Assembly (NCBI RefSeq): GCF_020194175.1
Contig: NZ_JADYVX010000031.1
Span: forward strand, 1-64,000
DNA from: Bradyrhizobium sp. BRP22
GTDB lineage: Bacteria > Pseudomonadota > Alphaproteobacteria > Rhizobiales > Xanthobacteraceae
Direction of reading: 5' to 3'
Length of the DNA: 64,000 nt
In this document: positions 9,688-19,427 of the stretch, piece by piece
Numbering within the stretch: position 1 is the first letter of the stretch
Layout: each line of letters opens with the position of its first letter
The notes under the pieces: generated by a model
What the model was told of the DNA's origin: nothing
Database searches by the model: none
The model's input: only the letters and a program-made list of their open reading frames with translations
Program-made: the position numbers and the translations under genes

Positions 9688-9870
9688 TTACTCTCCAAAA
9701 CTATTGCCAAAAGTTGCGCGACTTTTTTTCGCTAGCTGATCTCTGATCGCGGCCGCGACCGATGGAAGTGGTGCCTTGGGGTAGACCGCCTGCCGAGCGA
9801 GATCCGCCGCGAATGTCGGTGCCGCCGCGCCAAGCGCGACGACGCACGAAATCACAAGCAACAAGTTCTT
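9688..9870 (-). pseudogene. Omp31-like porin, signal-peptide remnant
   Basis: The leftward frame has KNLLLVISCVVALGAAAP, an ADLARQAVYPKAPLP stretch and then stops. It is a clear relative of the first 35 residues of the intact porin at 23513-24256 (KNLLLVTGSIVALAAATP, ADLAAQPVYTKAPP), but the start codon position reads as Arg and the beta-barrel is missing. The stop codon lies next to the start of the TlpA-like gene, so the remnant may serve as a leader. Its expression is unproven. Confidence 0.6.
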
Positions 9871-9900
9871 CCTCTCAGGAGCAGCAAGGAAGGAGAGCAC

Positions 9901-11364
9901 CGCTCATCTCGCGTCTGTGTGCACGCAGCACCCGTTCAGTATTGCTGCACCTTAGTAGCAACCTCCGTGCCAGCATCGTCTGCGCGCGCTAAGCGCCTGA
10001 TTGCGCATGAATACTCGACGGCACTCCACGCCGACCAATGTTTTGAACCCGACGGGCTTTGTGCCGCTGTCGGAATTTGAACAAGAATTGCGCGCTTCTC
10101 ACCGCGAGATAGCTGATTTGGTGTTGTGAGCCGCCGAACGGAGACTTGGTAATCCCGCTGCCTGCTAGACAGGATTAGAAGCGAGCGACGATGTAGATCG
10201 GGCTCGAACGAGCCAACGCCGTGGACCGGCGGTTCGTATTCGTGGTCGCTGACGACGGAATTATTCGTCGGGCACTTTCGCGGGTACTGCGGATGTCGCG
10301 TTTCCCACGTATGTCGCATTTGCGCCGATCGCCGAACATCGGTCATTGGATCGCAAATTCTCTCATCGCTTGTCTTCACGTCAGATTTTCGGAAGCGCTG
10401 CGACTGGTACGAGGATTGCTATTCTCATCCCAGGTGCCCAGAACCTGTGGACGGCCGCATGCACGATACCGCCTGGACCAAGCACGTCTCCTATTTCGCC
10501 CAGGGTCATGTGCGACATGTGGCCACGGGCAACTCCAAGCAGAGGGGGGATCGTCATCAACTCACACGATCTTCTTACGACGTGAGGCGTGCTGCAGCCT
10601 GGCTATCAGATCGACGGCGGGTTCGCCGTCATCATGATGGGGCTCCTGATGCCGCGCAGTTCTTTACGGCGCCGCCCCGAGCCTGCGGTCGCTCATCCCG
10701 TCTGCCGCCGGCGTCGGCATAATGGCTAGCACTCCGCATCATCCAGAAAACTTGGCACCGCGTTTCGAAAGAGACCATTGATAAGCAGAAGGCTGAAGCG
10801 TTGCGCTCCTATCGTGGACACCAACTACGGAGACTGACTCATGAATATCGAACCCTCACATCGGCTCGAGGAGAAGCCAATCTATAACGGCGTTCCCATC
10901 GATCTCGCTCGTCTCCTTGTCGGGGTGCGCTCGCCCAATGCCGCGGCCGCAACGGTTGTTGCTCGTGAAGGCCGGCCCCCGTGCGGTGTTAGGATAAGGC
11001 AGAGCGCGATGTGGAGATCACCCGAGAGGGCTGCGTCGAATGCGGCGACTACCGCGTCGTCGGCGAGGCCGCCGGCCGACATCAGATGGAGCCAACCGCC
11101 GAGAGTTATGGTGTCCTGTTCGCGTGTAGGTGCACGTAATATCTCCGTTGCTGACCGGCGGACTCGCGGGTTCGGGTTGACCCTGTCCCTTCTGAGCGCC
11201 TGATGCGACAGGTCAACGAATTCGGGAACGGCGTTTGCCGCAGCGCCCGAATGCTCAGGCTGAATGAAGGCTCCCCGGGCAAGGGCTTCCCTGGGCGGAA
11301 ATAAACTCGAGTCTGCCTAAACACGCTCAATCGAACGGCGCAATACCGCGTCTTCGCGGGCCTT
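9901..11364. other. Gene-poor stretch, 1.4 kb
   Basis: Several frames of 66-147 codons on both strands overlap one another and none shows a known family signature or good ribosome site. It should include the promoter of the LuxR-type gene at its right end. No tts box, nod box or paired NifA/sigma-54 site was recognised. Confidence 0.4.
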
Positions 11365-12102
11365 GTGAGGCGCCAGATGGATTTATTCGGCTTCGTCGAA
11401 TGCGCTCAGCGAACGCGCTCTACTAAATCGCTGTTCGATCTTCTTGTGAGCTGTGCGAGCGAGGAGGGCTTCAGTGAAGTCGCTTACGGAGCACTCACCT
11501 TCGCGGAACCGCCTCGTCTACCGGAATATCTGCCACCCGCAGTAACCGTGAACTTCCCGGCTGACTGGTGCCATCACTATTTTGAACGCAACTATCATGT
11601 CATCGACCCGGTGGTCCGGCGGACACCAACGCGCCCTGGGCCGTTTCTGTGGGACGAACTCGCCAAACACTATCAACTGCAGTCCAGCGAGCAGCGCGTA
11701 TTAGACGAGGCCAGAGAGGCGGGTCTGAAGCATGGTATGAGCGTGCCATTGTTTGGAGCATTGGGCCGAATATCGGTGGTATCCTTTGCATCACCTTTCG
11801 ACGACGCCGATCCGCAGTATCGCATGAGCCACCTCAAGGCGCTGGCTTGGCACTTTCACGTCGCGTTTGGGGAGATCGAGCCGCCCTCGGATAGCAGCTG
11901 CAACGGGAAAGTGGTCCTATCCGAGCGCGAAAAAGACTGCCTGCGCTGGGTTGCAGAAGGAAAATCGTCGTGGGAAATTGGGAAGATACTGCAGATCAGC
12001 GAGAATACAGTCAATTTTCATCTTAAGAACGTGATGCGCAAGCTGGGGACGACGAGCCGCACCAAGGCCATCGTGAAGGCGATTCGCGACAATCTCATTT
12101 GA
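11365..12102 (+). CDS. LuxR-family regulator with acyl-homoserine-lactone-type binding domain
   Basis: About 245 residues: an N-terminal autoinducer-binding domain (residues ~20-165) and a C-terminal LuxR helix-turn-helix (LSEREKDCLRWVAEGKSSWE, IGKILQISENTVNFHLKNVM, RKLGTTSRTKA, residues ~180-240). All six residues conserved among quorum-sensing LuxR proteins are present with a constant offset of 11 from TraR numbering: Trp68, Tyr72, Asp81, Pro82, Trp96 and Gly124. The ligand pocket therefore looks competent. No luxI-type synthase was seen in the window, so it is a solo here or its partner lies elsewhere. The start could also be the ATG at 11377 (MDLFGF). The gene looks intact. Its targets are unknown. 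Confidence 0.9.
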   Translation: MRRQMDLFGFVECAQRTRSTKSLFDLLVSCASEEGFSEVAYGALTFAEPPRLPEYLPPAVTVNFPADWCHHYFERNYHVIDPVVRRTPTRPGPFLWDELAKHYQLQSSEQRVLDEAREAGLKHGMSVPLFGALGRISVVSFASPFDDADPQYRMSHLKALAWHFHVAFGEIEPPSDSSCNGKVVLSEREKDCLRWVAEGKSSWEIGKILQISENTVNFHLKNVMRKLGTTSRTKAIVKAIRDNLI

Positions 12103-12752
12103 AATCTAAGCGGCAGCAGCGTTGGCAATTGAATGTGGGGCTGCAAACTGATTTGCGCGGCAGCCCTAGCCTGGATTGATGCAAGTTGGATGAAAGCGAT
12201 AGCTGACGGCAAGCCCCCGCGGACAGCAGTGAACAAGCTCCGGATATCCAGGTGGCCGCGGTAAGAACGAATGCGCCCTGCAGACGCAAGGATGATGGAG
12301 CTTCATCGGCCCACTGCAGCGGAACGACACAGGAAATGCAGTGCCCCCCAAACAAGCGCGCTACCACAAGCAAAAAAAGCCAATCGCCGGATCAATTCGA
12401 CCTCGATCGTTGGAAGATCGCGGCACGTTCGCATTCCGGCTCTTCGCTTGGGAGGTCGATCGGATTCGGATAAAGCGTGCGCGAGAATAACGCGATCCTG
12501 AGCACCGGCGTCTGGATCGGACGCCTCGGTGGCGGTTGCCGGCGGCCATTTCTCGCTACCTGCATTTCAGGGCTGCTGATCGAAGCGGTGTTTGCTCCAG
12601 AGCGCTGCCTGAAGCAGTAACCCACGACCTACAGAATTGCGACAAAAGTCTGCACCAGGCCGAAATTCAAGGAGTTTCGAGGGATCAGGAGCGCTGCAAT
12701 CGGCGCGGCCAGGATCAGCATGAGGCGGTGCCGCCATCGCTGCGCTCCCCGT
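12103..12752. other. No recognisable gene
   Basis: About 650 bases following the LuxR gene. Short overlapping frames only. No strong hairpin terminator was picked out by eye. Confidence 0.4.
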
Positions 12753-13478
12753 TTAACCGGCCGCCTTGATGTCCGCGCGCGATTCCACATAGTAGCTCGA
12801 GTAATTGTCGAAGGAAGAAAGATGATGGCGAACCTCCTTAACGCCTGCGGTGTTCTCCGCAAGGACGACGGCCGCTTTTCGGACGTTCTCGTCGAGGATG
12901 AGGCCGTGCAGGTGAACAACGCCCTTCCGTACCGCCACCTGGAAGCCGGTGGGACGCCGATCCGTTCCGTCGATCTGACGGATGATGCTGTCGTGGATGC
13001 GCTCGTCGTCAGCGGTCGGATTCGGGATTTCCTTGGCCAAGCTGGCGACAGCCTGAAGAATGTTGGCGCGGGTGACGATGCCACCAGCGACTTGCCGCTG
13101 ATCACGGGAAGGCGTTTTACCCCTTCATCTCCATGAGACTTACAAGCTCATCCAGCGGGGGGCCTGCTCGTTCATCGTGATGGGGTCGCGCGTCATCACG
13201 TCACGTCTTCCACGCCGCGTCCGCGCTCGCGCACGAAATCGATGGCGGCGCGGCCGGGGCCGGTGAAGAACTCAAGCCAGGCGGGCGGCATCCGGTGCCG
13301 ATCTCACTGCGGCGAAGGAAATAGCTCTTGGAGACGATTCCCTCGAGCGTGCCGTCCTCATCCATCACGGGCAGGCCGCTTACCTGGCAGCGCAGCATGA
13401 TATTGGCGGCATCCGTGATGGAAGTGTGAGGCATCACCGTGATGACGTCTCTGGTCATGATCTGGTGTGTGCGCGCAT
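12753..13478 (-). pseudogene. CBS-CBS-BON domain protein, broken by frameshifts
   Basis: Leftward, the gene encodes a first CBS domain (HQIMTRDVITVMPHTSITDA, VSGLPVMDEDGTLEGIVSKS), a damaged second CBS domain (VMTRDPITMNEQAP...GIVTRAN) and a BON domain (RPTGFQVAVRKGVVHLHGLI, GVKEVRHHLSSFD). This CBS-CBS-BON layout is common in rhizobia. The expected start MRAHQIMTR is present as ATG 13478 behind AGGAA, but the following repeat has an extra 'ac' so the frame shifts after four codons, and further shifts lie between 13100 and 13300. CBS pairs usually bind adenine nucleotides; the role of this protein is unknown. It is divergent from phaB, with a FixK-type box between them. Confidence 0.75.
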
Positions 13479-13561
13479 AGTGGTTCCTACAATTTTGCGC
13501 CGACCTCTCGCGGATGAGGACGAGGGCGGTCACGCGTTAATAGCCAGCGGCATCGCACTCT

Positions 13562-13581
13562 TTGTTGAGCCAGATCAACAA
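13562..13581. promoter_or_regulatory. FixK/FNR-type box between CBS-BON and phaB
   Basis: TTGTTGAGCCAGATCAACAA has perfect 7-base arms (TTGTTGA/TCAACAA), and its core TTGA-N6-TCAA fits the FixK2/FNR consensus. It lies about 60 bases before the phaB ATG and about 84 bases before the divergent CBS-BON start, so it could serve either side. Low-oxygen control of both units is inferred from the motif. Confidence 0.6.
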
Positions 13582-13639
13582 GCCATCGGTCCTCCTCTGC
13601 TGTTGTCTGCAACAGAGTGGCGGTCAAAAGGGGCAAGGC

Positions 13640-14366
13640 ATGGCGCGCGTTGCGTTGGTTACTGGCGGGATCCGGGGCATCGGAGCTGCAATCGCGCGGG
13701 CGCTCCAATCCGCCGGCTGTCGCGTCGCCGTCACTTTTTCCGGAAACGCAGAGGCCGCCCAGGCCTTTCAGGCTGAAACCGGGATACCCCCTTTTCAGTG
13801 GGATGTCGGCGATTTCGCGGCCTGCATCGGCGGGGTGAGACAGGTCGAGGCGGTGATCGGGCCGATCGACATTCTCGTGAACAGCGCCGGCATCGGCCGC
13901 GACAGCGCCCTGCACAAGATGACGAGGGAGCAGTGGGATGCCGTGATCAGCACCAATCTCAATGGGATGTTCAACATGTGCCGTGCCGTGATCGAGGGCA
14001 TGCGATCTCGCAAGTTCGGCCGGATCATCAATATATCATCAATCAATGGCCAGAGGGGACAGTTTCGGCCAGACGAACTATGCCACCGCAAAGGCGGGTG
14101 AACTTGGCTTCACGCGCGCGCTGGCGCTCGAAAGTGCCCGCAAGGGAATCACCGTCAACGCGGTTTGTCCCGGCTATATCCACACCGAAATGCTTAATGC
14201 GGTCTCACCGGAAATTATGGCCAGCGCCATCCTGCCGCAAATTCCGGTCGGCAGGCTCGGTCGGCCGGACGAAATCGCACGCGCCGTTGTGTTTCTGGCC
14301 GCCGATGACGCCGGCTTCATCACTGGCTCGACGCTCTCGATCAATGGCGGCCAATACATGAGTTGA
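13640..14366 (+). pseudogene. phaB: Acetoacetyl-CoA reductase (SDR family), one frameshift
   Basis: PhaB reduces acetoacetyl-CoA to 3-hydroxybutyryl-CoA for polyhydroxybutyrate synthesis. The sequence shows the SDR cofactor motif TGGIRGIG, the NSAG motif (DILVNSAGIG), INISSINGQRGQFG with the Ser, and TNYATAKAGELGFTRALALE with the catalytic Tyr-x-x-x-Lys. The C-terminus is normal (GFITGSTLSINGGQYMS). A single extra T at about 14063-14065 (gtttcgg for gttcgg) splits it into two frames. Restoring it gives a ~241-residue protein of normal length. The phaC pseudogene follows 37 bases downstream, so this was a phaB-phaC operon. Confidence 0.88.
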
Positions 14367-14403
14367 GTGCCGATTCGAGCCTGCTTGCCGGAGAGGTGTC
14401 ACA

Positions 14404-16233
14404 ATGGCGGAACCTGTCATGACCGTCGAAGTGCGCGATCTACCGGTTCTGGATGTTCCCGCGCCGTTGCCAGCCAGTTCGAACGTCACCACGCGTCCTG
14501 AGCAGGCGCCGGCTAAGGCGCTCGCAGCACTGGAGGTGATGGATCGCCCGATTCATGCGATGGCCGCGCGCTGGACCGGTGGACTCTCGCCCGCCGCGGT
14601 TACGCTTGCACTTCTTCGACTGGCAACTTCATCTCGCGAGCTTGCCGAGCAAACAACTCGCCCTGGCAAGCGAGGCGGTTCGCGACGCCCTGCGGTTTTT
14701 CGAAACATCTGGCGGCCCCGCATCCGTTCTTTCCGAGTTGGTCGATGATTGCGCCGGCGGCCAACGATCGTCGATTTTCTGATTCGGATTGGGAACTACC
14801 CGCCTTCAACATGCTGGCACAAGCGTTCCTGCTCCGCCAGCAATGGTGGAAATCCGCGACATCTGATGTCCGCGGCGTGGCGCGGCCGCATGCGGCGGTC
14901 CCGCAATTTGCGATCAGGCAATCCCTGGACGTGCTGGCGCCGTCGAATTTCCCGCTGACCAATCCGGAAGTGCTGCGCAAGATCATAGAGACCGGCGGCG
15001 GCAACTTCGTCGCCGGCCTGCACAATTGGCTGGAGGATTGGAAGGCGCTGGTGACCGGCCACCGACCGGACCACAATTTTGTGGTCGGCAAGAACGTCGC
15101 CGTTACCAAAGGAAAGGTCGTCTATCGCAATGAGCTGATCGAGCGGAATCAATATTCTCCGACGACGGCCACGGTTCGGCCCGAGCCGATCCTGATCGTT
15201 CCGGCCTGGATCATGAAGTACTACATTCTCGACCTGTCGCCGCGTAACGCTGGTTCGTTTCCTGGTCGAGAGCGGCTTTACGGTCTTCATATTTCGTGCC
15301 GCAATCCGACGCCGGACCATCGGGATTTTGGTCTTGAGGACTATCGACGCCTAGGCGTCGAGGCGGCCATCGAAGCCATAGGCCGCATCGTTCCCGGGCA
15401 GCCGATTCACGCCACCGGCTATTGCTTGGGCGAACGCTGCTGTCGATCGAGGCCAGCGCTGCTGGGCAAGGAGAAACCCGATCGTCTTCGCTCGGTGACG
15501 CTGCTCGCGGGACAAACCGACTTCACCGAGGCTTGGCGAACTCACGCTGTTCATGAATGAAAGCCAGGTGTCATTCCTGGAAGACATGATGTGGCAGCGC
15601 GGCGTGCTCGAGTCCGCGCAAATGGCCGCTGCATTCCGAATCATTCGCTCGAACGATCTGATCTGGTCGCGCGCTGTTCGCGACTATCTGGTCGGGGAGC
15701 GTGAGCCTTTGAGCGATCTGATAGCCTGGAATGCAGACGCGACGCGGATGCCCTATCGCATGCACTCGGAGTATCTCCGGCAGCTCTTTCTCAACAATGA
15801 CCTTGCAGCGGGACGTTATCTCGTCGATGGCAAGCCAGTCACACTTTCAGATATCCATGCGCCCATTTTCGTTGTGGGGACGGTGCGCGATCATGTCGCG
15901 CCCTGAAGGTCGACGTTCAAAACGCATTTCCTCGCCGATGCCGACGTCACCTTCGTGCTCACAAACCGTGGACACAACGCCGGCATCGTGGCCGCTCCGG
16001 ATGAGGAGGGGCATTCGTATCAGGTCCTAACCAAGAGAGCCCATGGACCTTGTGTCGGGCCTGACGGATGGCTGAAGGTGCCGCCAAATCGCGACGGCTC
16101 ATGATGGCGCGAGTGGGTCGCTTTTCTGGACACCCATTCGGGTGAGCCCGCTCCGCCACCGACACCGGGTGGACCTGGACGAGGTAGCGAACCTCTGGAC
16201 GATGCGCCCGGCACGTACGTGCTGCAGCGCTAG
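14404..16233 (+). pseudogene. phaC: Polyhydroxyalkanoate synthase, several frameshifts
   Basis: PhaC polymerises 3-hydroxyacyl-CoA into storage polyester. Pieces of one protein are spread over all three frames: LSELVDDCAGG; FSDSDWELPAFNMLAQAFLL; LLRQQWWKSAT; GGGNFVAGLHNWLEDWKALV; ILIVPAWIMKYYILDLSP; the lipase-like box HATGYCLGE with the catalytic Cys; MRMPYRMHSEYLRQLFLNND-like text near 15740; and FVLTNRGHNAGIVAAPDE with the catalytic His. At least four frameshifts and an in-frame stop after 16080 prevent expression. The order and spacing match a full-length class I-like synthase. Confidence 0.85.
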
Positions 16234-16754
16234 CACGTTACTCGGGTTCATCTCGCCTGCGGCTCGATCTTCGCCAATTCGAGTTGTGAAGGGTGCCAAA
16301 GCGCGTGCGACCATCGCTCTTTCGGCGAAGCTCTTGGACCATAGGCGCCAATTGCAGGCGGCTCGGATCTTTCGACGCGACGCGCCAATCGAAACTCTCG
16401 CCGCCTGGCCGGCAGCAAGGGCGTTCAACAAGGCCTTCGATGCCCTCGCGCGGGATCTGATCTCGTGGACTGTGCGCTGGGTCGGACGTGAGAAGGAACG
16501 GGTGCTCTCCGAGCTGATGCTGACGTAGGCGTCGACTCTTCCCAGAATGTGCTTGAACTCGGACAACACCCGTTCCTGCGCCGCGAGCCGTAGACCGGAC
16601 ACTTGGCTGAGTAGGTCGCTAAGATCGATATATGGTACGGATATGAAATACTTACTTCGGAATATTCAGCCCAATTGTCGCGGCTTACATTCGTGAATTG
16701 CTCCTGTTAGCTGGTTCGTATATCGTCAGTTCCGAGTGAGCGAGGCCCTCTTCA
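16234..16754. other. No recognisable gene
   Basis: Between phaC and an IS fragment. A 128-codon rightward frame and a 167-codon leftward frame overlap here; neither resembles a known family. Confidence 0.35.
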
Positions 16755-17020
16755 CCGTCAACGGCCGGATGCGTGATGAACTGTTCAAGAGCCCTTGTTC
16801 CTCGGTCAGGATGACGCCCGGGCCAAGATCGCCAATTGGATTCGCCGATACAATATGAGACGGCCTCACTCTGCTTCAACCACCTAACCCCTGCAGCCTA
16901 CGCCACTCACCGCAACGGACGATCGGCTACGCAACGCCGACCAGCTCGCGGATCGTCCGTTGCTCCACCTGTGGCCAGTTGCCACACAAAACTCTAAAGC
17001 TCTAACCACCGCCGAATAAG
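16755..17020 (+). mobile_element. IS3-family transposase, C-terminal remnant
   Basis: The + strand encodes a decayed copy of the last ~90 residues of the OrfB at 19428-20354: NGRMRDEL, then ARAKIANW in another frame, a stop, and TIGYATPTSS-like text where the intact copy has LTATDDRLRNPDQL. Orientation is opposite to the intact element. The DNA resemblance continues to the transposase stop region near 17015. Confidence 0.7.
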
Positions 17021-17096
17021 AGCTCCGTGGCCCGTTACTACCGCAATGGTTTGTCAGGTCGCAGCTTCAGCTCTCCAGAACAAGGGCCCGATAAGT

Positions 17097-17771
17097 ATGC
17101 AAACGCTCACGATGTCAGGGGTTGCGATCTGCGCTGCTTTGTTGCGTGACATCAGCTTTTCGGGCGGGCCAATACGTGATCCGGCTCCTCGCCTATACCC
17201 TGCTGAATCTGTGATGTTGGGGAATGTCTCGCCACGTCGTCGGCGTGAGTTCGCCTGGGGACGGCATCACGCTCGTGAAGCGTTGCGTCATCTGGGCCTT
17301 ACCTCTGTCCCGATTTTGCCGAGAGCAGATCGGGCTCCGCTTTGGCTTCCGGGAATCGTCGGGAGCATTTCTCATTCTTCCTGCAATTGCGGAGCTATTG
17401 TTGGACGCTCAAGCAACCTGCTCGCTCTGGGATTAGACATTGAAGAAACAGAACCGCTCGGAGCGGACCTTTTGCCAATCATATGCACTCCAGCGGAAAT
17501 GCATCGCAGAGAATGGGCCAGCAGTCGCTTCGGCCCAAAATTGATCTTTGCGATACAGGAAGCCGTATACAAAGCATATGCGCCAGCAACAGGTGAGTTC
17601 CTGGAGTTTCACGATGTCATGGTTAGGACGAATGACGAGAATGGGGTGTTTGAGGCGGAGATCGTCAACTTGGAAAAACCAATGAGCTTCGGCAGTCGAA
17701 CTATAAATGGAATCTATCTCCCATTCTTGGGAGGAGTTCTTGCGTTAGCTCTGCGATTTCGAGGCGCCTAA
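17097..17771 (+). CDS. 4'-phosphopantetheinyl transferase (EntD/Sfp superfamily)
   Basis: These enzymes move the phosphopantetheine arm of CoA onto the serine of carrier domains, activating NRPS and PKS proteins. The ~224-residue frame shows REFAWGRHHAREALRHLG, the conserved GSISHS motif, LGLDIEETEPL with the Mg-binding Asp and Glu, and the helix FAIQEAVYKAYAP corresponding to F-x-x-K-E-A-x-Y-K. Odd: the first Lys of the KE pair is Gln, while the Mg-binding Glu and the second Lys remain. I prefer ATG 17097, though the frame is open from 17046 and no start has a strong ribosome site. The obvious clients are the NRPS carrier domains at 35-41 kb; the NRPS A-T-TE remnant lies 0.6 kb downstream. 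Confidence 0.85.
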   Translation: MQTLTMSGVAICAALLRDISFSGGPIRDPAPRLYPAESVMLGNVSPRRRREFAWGRHHAREALRHLGLTSVPILPRADRAPLWLPGIVGSISHSSCNCGAIVGRSSNLLALGLDIEETEPLGADLLPIICTPAEMHRREWASSRFGPKLIFAIQEAVYKAYAPATGEFLEFHDVMVRTNDENGVFEAEIVNLEKPMSFGSRTINGIYLPFLGGVLALALRFRGA

Positions 17772-18415
17772 TGCAGCCTGCTGCGTCCTCACCATCTCGT
17801 TTCCCAGATTCTGCGCGGCGCAGCTCAGGGTAATACGTCGCGGTCCAGACAATGAGAAACAATTGTCTGTTGGAATATTTTGCAAGGCTTGGATAGGAAG
17901 CATCACGGGTGTGATCAGTTTGAAAGTTCTGCTCGCTACCGTCCATTGTGGGACGCGCCAGGGTTTTGACTTCCAGCCCGAGTACTGCGTGTGCAACCTG
18001 CACGCTTCACTGATGTAAGAAGGGGATCTTAGAAAGGTCTGCCTGGAACGCGATCTGGTGGGCAACAATACCGTGGTGCTGATGATACCCATCAGGGGCG
18101 CTGAAGGAGAGAATGTCACGGGTAGGCGACCTCAGTGCTGTCTTTTCGCATCAGGAAGAAGATGCTGTGGGTGATCGTCTAGTCCTTTCGCGACCACCCT
18201 CTGCGACAGCCTGTCTCGCGAGCTGCTTACGGCACGCAAGATCGAGATCCATACGATTGCAGCGCGGCGGACGATCAATAGTGCAATTGGCGCCTGAGGA
18301 TATCGTGTCCGCCGCAATGGGTACTGTCGACCGCGAGAACCGCAAATGATGGGAAGCTGGATTCACCCAGCCCCTGCACTGACCAATCCCGAAGATCGGA
18401 AAGCTCGTCCTTCTA
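17772..18415. other. No recognisable gene
   Basis: About 640 bases between the phosphopantetheinyl transferase and the NRPS remnant. Overlapping short frames on both strands, none assignable. Confidence 0.35.
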
Positions 18416-18975
18416 GGAAGTGTCCTGAACCGGCCCGATCTGACGGCGGAGCGGTTTTTGGCCGATCCATTCAGCACTGAGCCTGGGGCGCGGCTGTACC
18501 GCACCGTCGATCTGGCGCGCTATCTGCCGGGCGGCAATCGCGCTGGCAACGATCTGGGCCGAGCTTCTGGGTGTTGAGCGGGTCGGACGCGACGACCACT
18601 TCTTCGCGCTCGGCGGGCACTCGCTGTTGCTCAGTCGAGCGCTCGATCTTGGGCTGAAGCTCAGCACCGCCGACCTCGTCCAAGCCCCTGTTTTGAAAGA
18701 AACTTACGTCGAAAATTCAGCTGCAGCAACCGCACCGCAATGCAGCTGGAGTGCTATCCGCTCGTGAACGGGATCGCAACGGCCACTCTTCTTTGTTCCC
18801 ACAAGTGTGGGGGATTGTTCCTATGTCGTCATTTTGGTCAAAGAAATGGACATAGACTGATCTGCCATGGCCGTCCTTTGAACTTTGTTCGCCAATTCTT
18901 GAGGCGATCGCTTCGCAACTAATCTCGGCGATCAAGGAGATTCAGCCGCAAGGTCCATATCGCTTCGCCGGATAA
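18416..18975 (+). pseudogene. NRPS remnant: adenylation end, carrier domain and thioesterase start
   Basis: Rightward frames encode, in order, the A7 region (FSTEPGARLYRTVDLARYLP), a carrier domain (IWAELLGVERVGRDDHFFAL followed by GGHSLLLSRAL, with the phosphopantetheine Ser) and the first part of a type I thioesterase (RPLFFVPTSVGDCSYVVILV, WPSFELCSPILEAIASQLIS, AIKEIQPQGPYRFAG). The part between A7 and the carrier is deleted; stop codons and frameshifts interrupt the thioesterase and its GxSxG serine is lost. This is the terminal module of an NRPS. It does not belong to the leftward NRPS at 35-41 kb by position, but could be the far end of the one whose C-A fragment lies at 4.5-5.8 kb. Confidence 0.75.
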
Positions 18976-19250
18976 ACGCCAATTTGGGAACTTGAATCAC
19001 AGGCGCTCGGCCACCGCAATATGCGGTGTCGAAGGTGATCGGGTGGCGACCTCGTCAAAGGCGAAGGCGATCTGCTCATCGCTCGGCTGCTCGCTACGCA
19101 GGCGTTCCAAGCGCGTGCCGTACAGGCGTGCGCTTGACATCTTCACGATCACTGTCAACTCCACGAGACCAATCTGACGAGCAGAGATAACGTCGGGCGA
19201 TTGCTTGTTTCGGTGATCGTCGCCTTTCGTCGGTGTTGTTGTTTGAGCTG
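18976..19250. other. Unassigned stretch upstream of the orphan promoter
   Basis: About 275 bases. A 93-codon leftward frame (18997-19278) is open here but I do not recognise it. Confidence 0.3.
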
Positions 19251-19266
19251 TGTCTGGTTCACGACA
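19251..19266 (+). promoter_or_regulatory. NifA upstream activator site
   Basis: TGTCTGGTTCACGACA is an exact TGT-N10-ACA site. It lies 84 bases before a consensus sigma-54 promoter, a distance usual for NifA activation. Alone such sites occur by chance; the pairing is what supports it. Confidence 0.65.
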
Positions 19267-19348
19267 TCGATGTCTCAAGTCGAACTGTAAAACTCCTCTA
19301 TCGCGGCTATAGGCGCGGTGTTCTTTGAGGAACTCTCGCGCAACATCT

Positions 19349-19364
19349 TGGCACGTCGGTTGCT
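19349..19364 (+). promoter_or_regulatory. Sigma-54 (-24/-12) promoter, orphaned
   Basis: TGGCACGTCGGTTGCT is a full match to TGGCACG-N4-TTGCW with the required GG-N10-GC spacing. Transcription would start near 19374 and run rightwards, but 46 bases on it enters the 3' end of an IS3-family element reading in the opposite direction. An ATG at 19383 starts only a few codons before the IS. The original target gene is cut away or lies beyond 20677. Confidence 0.75.
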
Positions 19365-19427
19365 TAAGATGCTTAGAACTCTATGACGATCATCTCGCTT
19401 CGCAGGCGCTGACCTGCCACTGCATTT

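Noticed and set aside
13487..13915. 142-codon leftward frame over phaB
   Set aside because: Antisense to the short-chain dehydrogenase motifs of phaB.
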